The notes: generated by a model from the letters alone, not told the origin. Shown: positions 1 through 9,854, counted from the stretch's first letter. The stretch is 64,000 nt of DNA from Loripinus fragilis (GCA_964019695.1 CAXHUL010000255.1:62001-126000), one strand, 5' to 3'. Numbers and translations are program-made.

Positions 1-580
1 TTTGTATGTCAGCGTCGAATCAACGTTTGTATGTCAGCGTTTATTCAAGTTTCAAAGTTTCAAATTCAAATATATTTTCAACTTTATTTCAACATATATT
101 GTCAACGTTGGATCAACATCAACAAACTCGTGCCCCCTGGGATCTGACTATCAGAATTCTAGACATTCAGTATAATATGATTTCATATAGCTAGTCTCAT
201 CTATTCTGTCTTAGTAACCCTCACCTAATCAGTAATCACAAATGGAAAGAGGAGAAAAAAGAAATCATTATTTAAAAATAAATTTATCATTTATTAAAGA
301 AAATGATATCAACTACCTGTGAAGTAGACATGACCGTTTTGACTTTTGCTCACTGGGCTGTCGCTGTTTGTATTCATAAACTACCAGTCTAAAAGCTGAA
401 GTCACTAAGCCACGTAGCACAGTCAGTAATGTGTGTCTGGCTGCAGATATCTGTCTGCCTGAAGATACTGGAGTCACAAATTAGATCTCCAGCCAGGTCC
501 CATACTTTTGTGGAGATTGATAGTTAATTATTTCTAGGGTTATTCTCCCTGCCACTGAGCCAGGAAGGGTTATTAACATT
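1..580. other. No feature recognised
   Basis: AT-rich sequence with no coding signal I can support. The first 130 bases carry a short phrase (tttgtatgtcagcgt) twice, but no wider repeat structure is visible. Confidence 0.5.
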
Positions 581-1134
581 CTTTCGGGATTGTGCTGGAG
601 CGAAATTTCTACAACATTAGTAAAAGATAATTCGAGATCAATCCTGAAAGTAATTTTAAATGATAAACTGCTAAAAATAAAATTTTAAAAATTACTTTGA
701 GCAAGATCTCGAAAGTTCTTCTTGGGCACGATCCCGAAACATTTTTTCAATCAAAATGTTTCGGGATCGTGCCCGAAAAGAACTTTTGGGATCATGCCCA
801 AAGTATTTTTTAAACTTTTATTTTTTACAAATGGGTTTGGGCATGATCCCAAAAGTTCTTTTTCGGGCACGATCCCGAAACATTTTTTTCAATCAAAATG
901 TTTTGGGATCGTGCCCAAACAGAACTTTCGGGATCATGCCCAAAGTAATTTTGAATTTTTTATTTTGAAAATGACTTTGGACATGATCCTGAAAGCTCTT
1001 TTTCGGGCACGATCCCAAAACATTTTTAATTGATTGAAAAAAAGTTTCGGGATCGTGCCCAAAAAGAACTTTTGAGATCATGCTCAAAGTGATTTTTAAA
1101 ATTTTATTTTAACTAATTTCGGGATTGGTCCCGA
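581..1134. repeat. Array of nested palindromes around GGGCACGATCCCGAAA
   Basis: About 550 bp in which the phrase CGGGATCGTGCCC, or its variant GGGATCATGCCC, and their reverse complements recur every 20-60 bases. The clearest hairpin has perfect 22 bp arms at 724-745 and 753-774 around a 7 bp loop. A unit of about 130-150 bp (stem, T/A-rich spacer, second stem) is repeated roughly three times between 698 and 1112, with degenerate copies on both sides (581-720 and 1113-1134). The short open frames on both strands here are products of the repeat and are not genes. Confidence 0.85.
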
Positions 1135-1589
1135 GTAAACATCTTTACATGACAGAAAAAGCCATTAAACGCATCGGTTTTTGGATGAAGTGTCTCTTTA
1201 TAAATAAATAAATTGAATTGTTCCCGTTAAATTTGAATACTGGCCCTAAAAATCGTTATTAATTCCCGAAATATTTTTAAAAGTCAATGATGAAATCAGG
1301 AAAAAAATATTTTTTCTCAATTTAAAATATTGTTTGTTATGTGCAATTCAAGTTTGGCTGCAAAATCAAACGTTTTCGTGACCTATCAAAACATCTCGCT
1401 TTCCCCCTTGAACTTTCGGCAAGTAATGCCCAACACCAAGAAACAAATTCTGTGCCATTTTCACACATATTTGTCAACCTTTTTTTCATCTACACAAAGT
1501 TGCAATGAAAATAAGTTGATCCCTATATGCTTTTTGTTGAACTCATGTTCACGTTCTTTGGCAATATATCATGATGCTTTAGAGAAATG
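1135..1589. other. No feature recognised
   Basis: AT-rich sequence between two foldback repeats. An 86-codon open frame at 1330-1590 has no recognisable domain and no splice context, so I do not call it. Confidence 0.4.
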
Positions 1590-1722
1590 AATTCAATTTT
1601 TGGAATGTTCATGGAATACTTCGGATATCTTGCAAGGTGAGTGAAGCTCGAAAGGCTTCACGTTAACTTTGCAAGAGACCCGAAGTATTTATGATTCCAT
1701 GAACAGATCAAAAATTGAATTT
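1590..1722. repeat. Foldback (imperfect inverted repeat), 133 bp
   Basis: The left arm begins attcaatttttg and continues through a GTTCATGGAATACTTCGG block. The right arm is its imperfect reverse complement and ends caaaaattgaat. The centre contains a second small stem (gtgaagctcgaaaggcttcac). It looks like a small foldback or MITE-like element. No target duplication is clear. Confidence 0.7.
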
Positions 1723-2012
1723 ATTGCTTATATTTACATTTTATTATAAATATCTAAAATATAAAAAAAAATAATCTAATTTAGAAATTAAAACACTTTT
1801 GTATTTAAAATAGAAACGTATTAACGGTTAAGGCGGAGTGTAAAATTGAAAAGCGGAACAGCCAGCGTGAACAATGGAGCACACAAGAGGCTTGCTTTGC
1901 ATGTGCGACTCGGGTGTGGCTCGTTGTCAATCACAACACCAGTCTCACTTCTGGTGAATGAACTTGATGGTCGAAGCGTATTGCACGGGCAAGTGCCAAT
2001 AGAGATTTTTAA

Positions 2013-2230
2013 AAAAATAACTGATAAGGGTCAGTTACAATATTTCACAAAATTAAAGGGGCCTCAAGAGGGGACTTACCTGTATACAACACAATTTCTT
2101 TCACTAAGATAAAATTTAATAATTTATCAGAAAATACAAAATCCCTTCACTGGGCCACTTAATTGTCCCTGTAAGGAAGTCATAATCACATTGTTATGAT
2201 TGTTCTTTGATCTGACCTGTATGCCCCCTA
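2013..2230 (+). repeat. Dispersed repeat E, copy 1
   Basis: About 215 bp that matches the reverse complement of 26835-27050 over most of its length. Shared blocks include aaggggcc, gggacttacctg, atcagaaaatacat/a and cccttca.tgggccactt. It overlaps the end of an 88-codon open frame (1846-2112). The other copy has a stop in that frame, so I treat the open frame as incidental. Confidence 0.7.
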
Positions 2231-2465
2231 GAGAGAGTAATAATGAATGGTACCACTATCATTGCTCACACTTTTACCTCTTTAATTAAGGCTCTTTCCG
2301 TGGTAGTTGAATGGATACATGACATGGAAGAACACGTCATTCATGACATATGATGATATTTGTAAAAAAAAACCCTACTCGATCCATAATTGAGTCACGT
2401 ACGTTACATTTTCAACTGTGCCCTGTAAAATGAATAATATTTTCAATCAGCAGTTTCAATTGACA

Positions 2466-2783
2466 AATTCGTCACTGTGCATTTCAGTCCTTAGGCTGCT
2501 GTCCGTTCTAAGGAGGTAGTTCAATTGTTGTTGATTCGTTGTTGAGATTGTTACTCCCCGGCATTGTGGGATTCTGTAATAATTGATCTATGGTTTGTTG
2601 TGCGTTACTTCTTACGTACATGCTGGTTTTGCAATCAACTTGACGGGGAAGAAAGAGCTGGTTGATTTGCTTGGTTTGTTTTCCTGGTGTATTGTGATTG
2701 TTGTGTGGCTCTTCCTCACGGTGACATAGGTTTGTCTGCAGTTTGTAATTGCGGTGCTTCCTGATCATACTCACTAACTATCT
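2466..2783 (-). repeat. Dispersed repeat F, copy 1 (coding-like on the minus strand)
   Basis: On the minus strand this matches 37344-37640 on the plus strand through many blocks, including caaactgcaga, gaggaagag, cacaacaatcac, cagaatcccacaatg, caacaacaatt/aga and ggacagcagcctaag. The minus frame 2508-2774 stays open for 88 codons and reads as Asn/Gln/His-rich sequence, for example KHRNYKLQTNLCHREEEPHN. That suggests the 3' part of a retrotransposon ORF rather than a host exon. The other copy has more breaks. Element class is not assigned. Confidence 0.65.
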
Positions 2784-3269
2784 TTAATAACTTGCCACTA
2801 AACAATTTACTTGTTCATTGCAAGATGTTATTTCTAATATTAATATTTTGATAGTTATAAGCTATCAAATATGATGACAATGGATAATAGTTAAATTAGC
2901 AAGTATATAAACGGCCAGACAAGATAATATTGTATTTTGTACATAATGATATATTCTAACACACCTCGCCTATATAGCTAATGGTTAAACTGAGTGATTT
3001 ATTGGTTGATAAATCACTGCACGTACTGACGTGACGTCATTCAGCCGCGCGTTTGATTTTCAATGACGTAATCTATCACGTACATCATACTTAGACGGCG
3101 TAACGTCGTATTTACAACTAATGGGCATCAAAAACGTACGTAAAAATACGTGTTTCAGTCAAAGAAAGTTTTGCGGGAAGTTAAAATGCCCTGTTCAAGA
3201 TGGCGAAATCTGTATAGAATCTGAAGGAATCGTTCATTCTTTCAATCTTTTTGTGTGTTAGAATCGAAA
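2784..3269. other. No gene recognised
   Basis: AT-rich sequence. A GATTTATTGGTTGATAAATC stem and several ACGT/TGACGT words lie at 2993-3140. No coding signal. Confidence 0.35.
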
Positions 3270-3431
3270 TAGATTCGTGCTGGCAGTGATTTGTTGCTTA
3301 ATATATCACTGTCTGTCGGTCAGTCGTAAGTTTATAAATCATTCGCGCTTCGCGCTCATGATTTATCCACTTTAACGACTGACCTCCAGCCAGTGATATA
3401 TTAAGCAACAAATCACTGCGAGCGCGAATCT
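3270..3431. repeat. Foldback, ~160 bp, with long stem
   Basis: The left arm runs from agattcgtgc through ggcagtgatttgttgctta and atatcactg. The right arm (cagtgatata, then ttaagcaacaaatcactgcg) is its reverse complement and ends gcgaatct. An inner stem (ataaatcat ... atgatttat) surrounds the centre TCGCGCTTCGCGCTC. The whole unit can fold as one hairpin. Confidence 0.75.
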
Positions 3432-3609
3432 ATTTCTTAAGCAATACATAGATTTTTGAATTAAACATATATGCTATTCAATACTTTTTGATATCTATTT
3501 CAAACTAATTTGGTTCGTTAGCGGGCAAATGTGTTGAAAAGCACTTCAAATGGAAATTTATAATACGCGCCTCGACGCGAGGAAACCTGTTTGATATTGA
3601 TGGTTTTGA

Positions 3610-3793
3610 TTCTTTACGTCCCTTCAACAATATTTCAGTTATAAGGGGACGGGTCTTCCTGGGTTGAACCAGTACTAAGCTAGGGTTAATTCTCTTGCTC
3701 AAGGACACAGCACAGTGACGCCGGTGAGGCTCGAACCCGCGGCCCCTCGGGCTCGAGTCAAGCACTCTTCCACTAAGCCACTGCGCTCCCATT
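3610..3793 (-). mobile_element. tRNA-derived SINE, copy 1 (intact)
   Basis: Read on the minus strand, the head (about 3717-3793) resembles a tRNA. An A-box-like TGGCTTAGTGGAAGAG is followed by a B-box-like GGGTTCGAGCC, the two internal RNA polymerase III promoter elements. The body and tail continue to about 3610 (TGGTTCAACCCAGGAAGACC and GGGACGTAAAGAATC on the minus strand). A second copy of the same head, body and tail is at 6736-7440, so the boundaries come from comparing the two. A functional tRNA gene is unlikely because no acceptor stem pairs across the unit. Lineage name not assigned. Confidence 0.8.
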
Positions 3794-4073
3794 GAGAAAA
3801 CTTGTTTTGGGGCTTGCGAACAACAAAGGTGCAGACAAGCCTACGCATCCGCACAGACTGATCAGCGCCTTTGTTATTCGCTTTTGGGAAATTATTATTT
3901 CTAGACTTGCGAAATTTCAATTTTCTAGCTATTCTCTGTAGCTGAGCAGGCTGGTTTGAATACCACTTTTCCTCGTGGCGAGGCCCATACATTGGATTGC
4001 AAATGATGATAATTGCAAATTGCTTCACGACACTTTTTTTATCTGTAAAAAGCGTGAGATAGAATATATGGCG

Positions 4074-4668
4074 TATCAAGGGTTTCCGACCAAATAAGAT
4101 ATTGTTTCTACCAAATTTATGATGAACGTGACGATTTTGATTTTGAAACTGTCATATTCCCAATTTTAGATACACGTATTGATGTTCCTCGATCTACATT
4201 CTATGGAGTCTATATCTCTCAACACATCCGATTTGTTAGAGCATCTGACCATGTTGCTGACTTCAACACTCGCAACAAAATGTATCTAAGAAACTTCTTA
4301 AACAAGGCTACCAGTATCATAATCTTCGCAAAACCTTTTCTAAATTTTATTGCCGATATTATGATTTGATATCTAAATTCCATATTAGAATAAATCTCAC
4401 ATGCGCCAAGGACTTTCGGAACCTGAGATCTATGGAGACTTAGTGTATTATAAATTGAAGAAGATTGTTGTTTCTGATAATTTTTCAGCACAGTTTATAT
4501 AAAATAAAGCAAAAACTTCTCATTATAAGAAGATTTGCAATAGCATTGATGTATTGCAGCAGACTGCATGCTTGGTGGTAAACCTAATCACAATTAGCAA
4601 CTTTACGTTCCTCTTTAACTGCACGCCGGTGTGTCAACCTTCAGGCTCTATGACGGTTCCGACTTAAA
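4074..4668 (+). pseudogene. Reverse-transcriptase retrotransposon ORF, C-terminal remnant
   Basis: Three plus-strand frames each hold part of one protein tail. The first stretch includes YDERDDFDFETVIFPILDTR and YGVYISQHIRFVRA (about 4110-4260). Next come KKLLKQGYQYHNLRKTFSKFY and SEPEIYGDLVYYKLKKIV (about 4280-4470). A third stretch, IDVLQQTACLVVNPITISNF plus LFNCTPV, covers about 4540-4640. From memory this order is the conserved C-terminal region after the RT domain in a retrotransposon family very common in bivalve genomes. At least two frameshifts separate the pieces and the RT core is missing, so it is dead and 5'-truncated. Non-LTR origin is likely but unproven. Confidence 0.65.
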
Positions 4669-5390
4669 TACGTATCTAGTGATGAGATGGTAGGGGCCTG
4701 ATGCTTTTGGCTGTTGTCAGTACCACCAGACTCTACCTGATGGATTTCTTTTGCTCCGGTATTCAGTTATATGTACTGCTGAGTCCTTATCTTTGCTTTA
4801 TCTACTTTTATATCTTGATTTATATATCCCGGTAGATAATCCATGGATACTTTGGGATCTATCATGCAAAACAAACATCTAAGTTACTTGATCCACATCT
4901 GGACTAAGAGTGAGGTTTGCGCCGTGAAACTAGTTCAAGCCCTCCAGTAATTTTACTGACCGTTCTTACTGACCGTTCCAACCCGGTGCTTCTTTTGTGG
5001 ACCATTGTTGTTTTTTTTAAGTTTTTTGTTTGACATGCTTTTTATCTGTTCATTGAAGCCATGTGGCAAGGGCTGACCTCTTGGATCTCTTGTATGTTGT
5101 GTTTATTTTGATTTTGTCACTTTCCGCGTGGTTAGGGTCAGTGTGATACTGCCTCTTATTTGCTCTAACCATCCTGCTCAGATAAAGACAATAGATATAA
5201 TGACTATGCGTATGTAACACGTTTACATATTATATTTAGCAGACCGGGTGCAAAGATTGTATGCGTCTTTGCTGTTTGCATACAGTTAATCCAGGTTTTC
5301 TCGGGATGGGCCCCTTAAAGTTGTATACGCATTATAGCGATTATATGCAATATTAAAAGTGAAAGTAGGTCATATTACAACACTAATAAT
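4669..5390. other. Intergenic stretch with a weak repeat B copy
   Basis: No coding sequence seen. The only recognisable item is the degenerate repeat B segment at 5047-5152, listed separately. Confidence 0.4.
5047..5152 (+). repeat. Dispersed repeat B, degenerate copy
   Basis: Shares ctgttcattg, gggctgacctcttgg, the tgttg-rich middle, tttgtcactttcc and gggtcagtgtg with better copies at 33440-33628 and 54622-54812. The tail (cttgattgtatcgatt) is lost. Confidence 0.5.
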
Positions 5391-6175
5391 TCTCTCAACT
5401 ACTCGTATAAATGGGTAATTGGAATATCTCCTTTCTTCAAGGACCTCATTGTCTACTTGACTGGTTAAAACAATAGCAAATAAAAACATATTCCTTGCAA
5501 TAACTCCCACCCCCTAACAAGTTAAAAGGTCTCAATTACCATGATTTTATTAAACCAAATAAGCCTAACGTCCTTCTTGTGGGACATAGGCAAACAGTGC
5601 AAACCCAGATCAGACGCCACGTCTGATCAGGGTCTCCATTGTTTGCTTACAGATTATTCAATAAAAAGTTTGGATCAAAATGAAAGACCACCAAACATCC
5701 TTTAAACAGAATTGGACTGCTCTGATTGATAATGGTGGGGAATTCCATTCAACTTAAATGGGTTAATAAACTTTATCATAATGACGTCACGTCTGGGAGT
5801 GAAATAACGCCATGCAATAAAATCGATGGGAAACGTTATGACGTTCATAACAACGTTGCGTAGATGATGACAATATCATAATGTTTTAATGCCAGAAATG
5901 AGATTTCAAAGTATTTGTCATATGATAAATAAAATCTAACATTTGTGCTCCAGTTTTATTGAATTTATTAAACTCGTTGCGAAAAAGAGATAAAATGCTC
6001 GGCAAGCCTCGCATTTTATCTCTTTTCCCCAACTCGTTTAGTAAAATCAATAAAACATGAGCACTCATGTAAGATCCTCTATACACTGCATGGATTTCTG
6101 TATTGAATGAAGTCAATTAATATTGACTTGAAGTCAACAGTATGGGCCTCTGGTTAGCTGTATTAAGCTGAGGTA
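5391..6175 (+). repeat. Dispersed repeat D, copy 1 (split by an insertion)
   Basis: The two outer parts (5391-5772 and 6083-6175) match 44516-45185 nearly end to end. Shared blocks include tactcgtataaa, tctttcttcaaggac, aacaagttaaaaggtctca, cgtccttcttgtgggaca, gcaaacagt, gggtctcca.tgtttgctta and actgcatggatttc. In the second copy these parts are adjacent. This copy also holds a hairpin agatcagacgccacgtctgatc. Confidence 0.75.
5773..6082. mobile_element. Foldback insertion inside repeat D
   Basis: About 310 bp present here and absent from the otherwise matching repeat at 44516-45185, where taaact runs straight into the gcactgcatgg side. The right half is a long inverted repeat with arms 5945-5998 and 6011-6064 (gtgctccagttttattgaat ... 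aaacatgagcac), almost perfectly complementary, around a 12 bp loop. The exact ends and target duplication are not clear, and the left 170 bp does not fold with anything obvious. Confidence 0.6.
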
Positions 6176-6735
6176 AATATGAAAACAAGAACATCGCCAG
6201 TGTGACACGTACACACTTGCTTGTATATGTGAAACTGCTATATAAAATGGAGCTAAATTAATATATATGGCATGATTCAAGTGATTTCTATTAATGTCCA
6301 GTTATAGGTGCTTGTCAGCGGTATTGACCATCACTTTCCAGCCCTACACAAACACATAGGGGGTATTCAATATTTTGAAATATACATTTGTAGGACCCGT
6401 TAGTGTCTACACGCCGGTTAATGTCTACGCGTTTACAATAGCAACGGACACTAACGGTTGCAACTGCAACCGCATTTGTACACTGTCGACAATCAGCGGC
6501 GCACGTGTCGATAATATGTGCATAATCAACGCTTATTGTCCACAATGTCAGATTTATTTTTTGACATGAGACACTAGGTTTATTGATCCTTTAATTGGAC
6601 AAACTGAATATTTTAACTGCTAGATTCTACTTCTTATGGGTGTATAGATATTGTCTTTTCGTCGTATTCAATTCGTGATAAAGGTTACACATCAGGGTTT
6701 TACGTGATAATTCCTCAGTAATTTGATTTTTGATT
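6176..6735. other. No gene recognised
   Basis: Contains short overlapping open frames on both strands (6315-6569) over a CpG-containing patch with cgccggttaatg, gcaactgcaacc and similar words. Nothing resembles a known domain or repeat elsewhere in the window. Confidence 0.35.
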
Positions 6736-7440
6736 TGATTCTTTACGTCCCATCAACAATATTTCAGTTAAACAGAGACGGGTCTTCCTGGGTTGAACCA
6801 GTATTACTTGACTTTTCGCTTACTGTTAAGGCGGCGCCTCATGAATGCGTAATTAGGACTAGTCAACTTTAGGCATAGGTAAAAGCTGAAAAGAAGGCGT
6901 GGTTTTATTCAAAAGTAACTGTATCATCTTGTGCCACCACCTCAGTCATAATTTAGTCCTTAAAACGCCAGCAAAATAACTGCATCTGAAAATGTTTATT
7001 TAACATAAGCAGGAAGGCAAACATTGTGGACCCAGATCAGACACTGTTTATCTATGAGGCTTCAAATAGTTAAGTGGACGACAAAAACATACATTTAGTA
7101 ATAATGCGCTTGAAGGGTTAATAAATGTGAGTTCAGTGTGTATACGGTTAGGATTTTCATGAAATGCATGCACGTTTGCGCGGCTCAAAAAGCTTATTTA
7201 CTCTTTACCAAATTATAAAAAGAAACTGATTTCCCTTCCTTAACAGATGAAATAGCCGAACCACACCTAGATATGAATATTAAAGTTGCCGCCTTTACAG
7301 TAAGCGAAAAGTCTAGTAATACTAAGCTAGGATAAATGTGTCTTGCTCAAGGACCACAACGCAGTAACGCCGGTTAGGCTCGAACCCGCGGCCCTTCGGT
7401 CTTGAGGCAAGCACTCTACCACTGAGCCACTTCGCTCCCT
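6736..7440 (-). mobile_element. tRNA-derived SINE, copy 2 (split by a MITE)
   Basis: Same family as 3610-3793. The tail and body lie at 6736-6803 and the tRNA-like head at 7320-7440, with the A-box-like tGGCTCAGTGGTAGAGTGC and the B-box-like GGTTCGAGCC on the minus strand. The two halves join exactly where copy 1 reads accagTActaagc. The intervening 516 bp plus one extra TA is a separate element. The head carries a few substitutions relative to copy 1, so the family has diverged. Confidence 0.85.
6804..7319. mobile_element. MITE family M, copy 1, TA target duplication
   Basis: Non-coding element of 516 bp with terminal inverted repeats starting TTACTTGACTTTTCGCTTAC at the left and ending in the near-complement at the right (GTAAGCGAAAAGTCTAGTAA). 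It is flanked by TA at 6802-6803 and 7320-7321. The uninterrupted SINE at 3610-3793 has a single TA at the same point, so the duplication is shown by comparison. TA duplication and short TIRs fit a non-autonomous Tc1/mariner-superfamily passenger. A second copy is at 48592-49141. Confidence 0.9.
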
Positions 7441-7555
7441 TTCTCAGCGATAAATGCTCAACGGTTAGCATTCTTAGTATATGTCATCTTCACAATTCAT
7501 TGTCTTAACTATCTTAACTTGTTTAGAAACATATTGTTAACATGAGTGTACAGAA

Positions 7556-8060
7556 ATTAACCAAATTTTGTATACACATTATAATTGACAAGATCTACGT
7601 TTGGGATAGTAAATTGTCATTGTTCGCAAATTTGCAACAGAGTAACGGGCCTTGATTGACATCAGAAATCCGTCTTTCAATATCTTGAGAACGAATCGAC
7701 TTATTGAGACCAATTTTTGTATGCACATTATCATAAACAAGATCTACGTTTAGATTGTAAATCGCCATTCTACACAAATTTGCAACAGAGTTATGGCCCT
7801 TGTTTGATATCAGAATTCAATTTTTCTTCAATATCTTGAGAAGGAATAGAGTAGCTGATACCAAAGTTTGTATACACATTATCTTTGACAAGATCTACTT
7901 TGGGACTGCAAAACGTTATTTTTCGCAACTTTTCAGCAAAATTACAGCCCTTGACGTCAGAATTCGGTTTTTGATCAGTATCTTGAGAACACAGACAGAC
8001 AGTTGAACGGACGGACGCCGGGGAAAATCAGTAAGTCTCTCAGCCTTAAAGGGGGGATAC
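7556..8060 (+). repeat. Tandem repeat, three ~150 bp units
   Basis: Units begin near 7566, 7716 and 7866. Each contains ttgtatacacattat, acaagatctac, a gcaaatttgcaacagagt block, cccttga/t and caatatcttgagaa. The array ends in acagacagacagttgaacggacggacgcc, a tail that links it to a dispersed repeat family. Short open frames here are products of the repeat. Confidence 0.75.
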
Positions 8061-8221
8061 AATTAAAGTCTGAACGACAATCAAGCGCCGTCTGTGGTTG
8101 AAAATTCCGTCGAGAAATACAGAATTCTAATTTATATTTCAACTAGTGACACATTTCAGAATATATATTTGTTTCAATTAGTTAAATTAATATTCTCCTT
8201 CTGCATTTCATACTTTATTAA

Positions 8222-8458
8222 GCCGCGGCATGAGATTTCTAACAATGTGGTATATGCGTCTATAGCAAAGCCTCAGATCAGCCTGCGCATACGCGCAGTC
8301 TGATCAGAGCCTTTGCTAGACGCTTGAGTATACTATTATTGTCTAGCTACTGACTGAACACCGTTTGGAGTTTCTAAGCTTAAAAGGGGACTGCACATGC
8401 TCGTCCGAGTCTACACATTTCAAAATACCACATTTTTGGAAATCACATGCCACGGCGC
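8222..8458 (+). mobile_element. Hairpin MITE family A, copy 1
   Basis: One of six copies in the window. It has terminal inverted repeats (gcatgagatttctaacaatgtgg ... tttttggaaatcacatgc) and an internal hairpin, agatcagcctgcgcatacgc / gcgcagtctgatcaga. A conserved run, gtttctaagcttaaaagg, follows. No coding content. The right-hand neighbour (8649-8880) is the same element in opposite orientation. Confidence 0.85.
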
Positions 8459-8648
8459 AAATAATCTTCTTCTGCAATTCATCACTTTATACATGTTTAT
8501 AATACAGTCACATATTTTGCGATAATGATTTTGAAATTTTGCATAAAACAAGTGTAGCCATTGTACTTTTCAACAAGCTAAAACCAAAGGCGTGTTGGCT
8601 GTGCCGATTTTGCACAGGCTGGTGAGTAACATTTGCATGAAACAATTG

Positions 8649-8880
8649 AGACGTGACATGTAATTTTCAACAATATGGCATTTTTTGACAAGTGTAGACG
8701 TAGAGGCGCTGTGCAATCTCCTTTTAAGCTTAGAAACTTGAAATGGTGTTCAGTCAGTAGCTCAACAGTCATATAATATTCAAGCAAAGCCTCTGATCAG
8801 ACTGCGCGTATGCGCCGGCTGATCTGAGGATTTGCTGGTCGCACATGCCACATTGCTGAAAATCTCATGTCATTGCTCAT
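8649..8880 (-). mobile_element. Hairpin MITE family A, copy 2
   Basis: Reverse orientation relative to copy 1, about 190 bp away. Contains gacaagtgtagac, ccttttaagcttagaaac, tgttcagtcagtag and the hairpin ctctgatcagactgcgcgta / tgcgccggctgatctgag. It ends ttgctgaaaatctcatg. More degraded at its left end than the other copies. Confidence 0.8.
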
Positions 8881-9242
8881 TTTCTCGTGACAATGTCCAT
8901 ATTGCGACTACGGTACTCGTCACATGTGGCAAGTAAATGGCTCAATGGTACCTGCATATCAATGCTTTCTAACCAACCTCTTTACTGTTCATATACACTA
9001 ATAACGGAACTCCTTAAAGTACCAAGCACACTTATGTGCATTGATGTAAGTCGGTAAATAGCTATTCATAGCTAATGTTATACTGTTTGTATCTCCGACT
9101 ATATGAATAAATTTTGTATTGTATTGTATGTATACCGACAACCACAATTGTTTCCAATATGGCCGATGTATTGATCATGGGCAAAGTGAATAAATGTTGT
9201 TGTTTTTTACTGATAATATCTTGGGTCGAGTTTGATAAATAC

Positions 9243-9279
<37 letters not shown>

Positions 9280-9398
9280 GGGGGGGGGCACAGGCGACCA
9301 AGCCTATTTATTTAAGGGGAACAAGGGAATAGGTGCTCCTGGGTAGGTCTTATTAGTTGGTAGGTGCTTAATGCATATTTTGACCTGGCCAACCGTGG
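8881..9398. other. No gene recognised; includes a homopolymer tract
   Basis: AT-rich spacer. Open frames crossing the T/G tract at 9244-9288 (poly-Phe or poly-Lys) are low-complexity artefacts. Confidence 0.5.
9244..9288. repeat. dT(35)-dG(10) tract
   Basis: An uninterrupted run of about 35 T followed directly by about 10 G. The lengths are the assembly's reading and may not be exact, because homopolymers of this size are often miscounted. On the minus strand it reads C(10)A(35), which could be an A-tail of a retroposed sequence. Confidence 0.85.
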
Positions 9399-9475
9399 AT
9401 GAACTGGGTCAGGTGTGGTACTTGATTGTATCGATTCCTGATCTTTACACCCTTATTTACTTTAAGAATTTCTTT
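9399..9475 (+). repeat. Dispersed repeat B, tail fragment
   Basis: Carries the conserved tail ctgggtcaggtgtggtactt, then gattgtatcgattcctgatc and a ttacaccct/ttactt end, as at 33570-33628, 43123-43181 and (minus) 51294-51360. Confidence 0.75.
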
Positions 9476-9825
9476 AGCTCAGACTAATTTTGAGTCACGA
9501 GAACTAGCAGAACAGGCAACAAAAACATTATTGTCCTTATTATTGTTTGATCAAATTCACCTTTCTATATTAGAAAAGATAGAGCTATTTGATTATATGA
9601 TCCTACCTATACTTAACTGTGCTAGTGAAATTTGGGGTATTGAAAAAAATCATAGATAATTTCTGAAAAAAAGTATTAAAGGTTAAATCCCAGACACCAT
9701 CTTCAGCCATATACGGCGAGTTAGGATGCGTTCCTAATAGGATATGAAAAAAGCGTTAACTTAGGTATTGGTTCAGAGTGAAAAGATCTACCAACGCATT
9801 ATCGCAATCCACTTATCTAAATGAG
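9476..9825 (+). pseudogene. Non-LTR retrotransposon ORF2 remnant (region after the RT domain)
   Basis: The plus frame reads LAEQATKTLLSLLLFDQIH, then LFDYMILPILNCASEIWG. After a frame change come KVKSQTPSSAIYGELGCVP and an RYWFRV-like piece. From memory, an L-F-D-x-x-I-x-P-I-L-N-x-x-S-E-x-W-G block followed by a YGELG block is typical of the segment downstream of the reverse transcriptase in LINE-type elements. It is frameshifted with stops and truncated on both sides. It is bounded by two perfect copies of a 24-base phrase (9415-9438 and 9826-9849). Confidence 0.6.
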
Positions 9826-9854
9826 GTGGTACTTGATTGTATCGATTCCATCTA

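Noticed and set aside
722..1087. Overlapping open frames on both strands
   Set aside because: They follow the palindromic repeat units and encode repeated short phrases only.
581..1134. CRISPR-like array
   Set aside because: The repeats are palindromic with repeated, not unique, spacers, and the context is eukaryotic.
3717..3790. Possible tRNA gene on the minus strand (also 7367-7440 and 46393-46473)
   Set aside because: A-box and B-box-like segments exist but no full acceptor stem pairs. The first two extend into a shared non-tRNA body, so they are SINE heads.
3699..4079. 126-codon minus-strand open frame
   Set aside because: It runs antisense through a SINE head and repeat sequence with no domain.
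9062..9332. Open frames with poly-Lys or poly-Phe
   Set aside because: They come from the T(35)G(10) tract.
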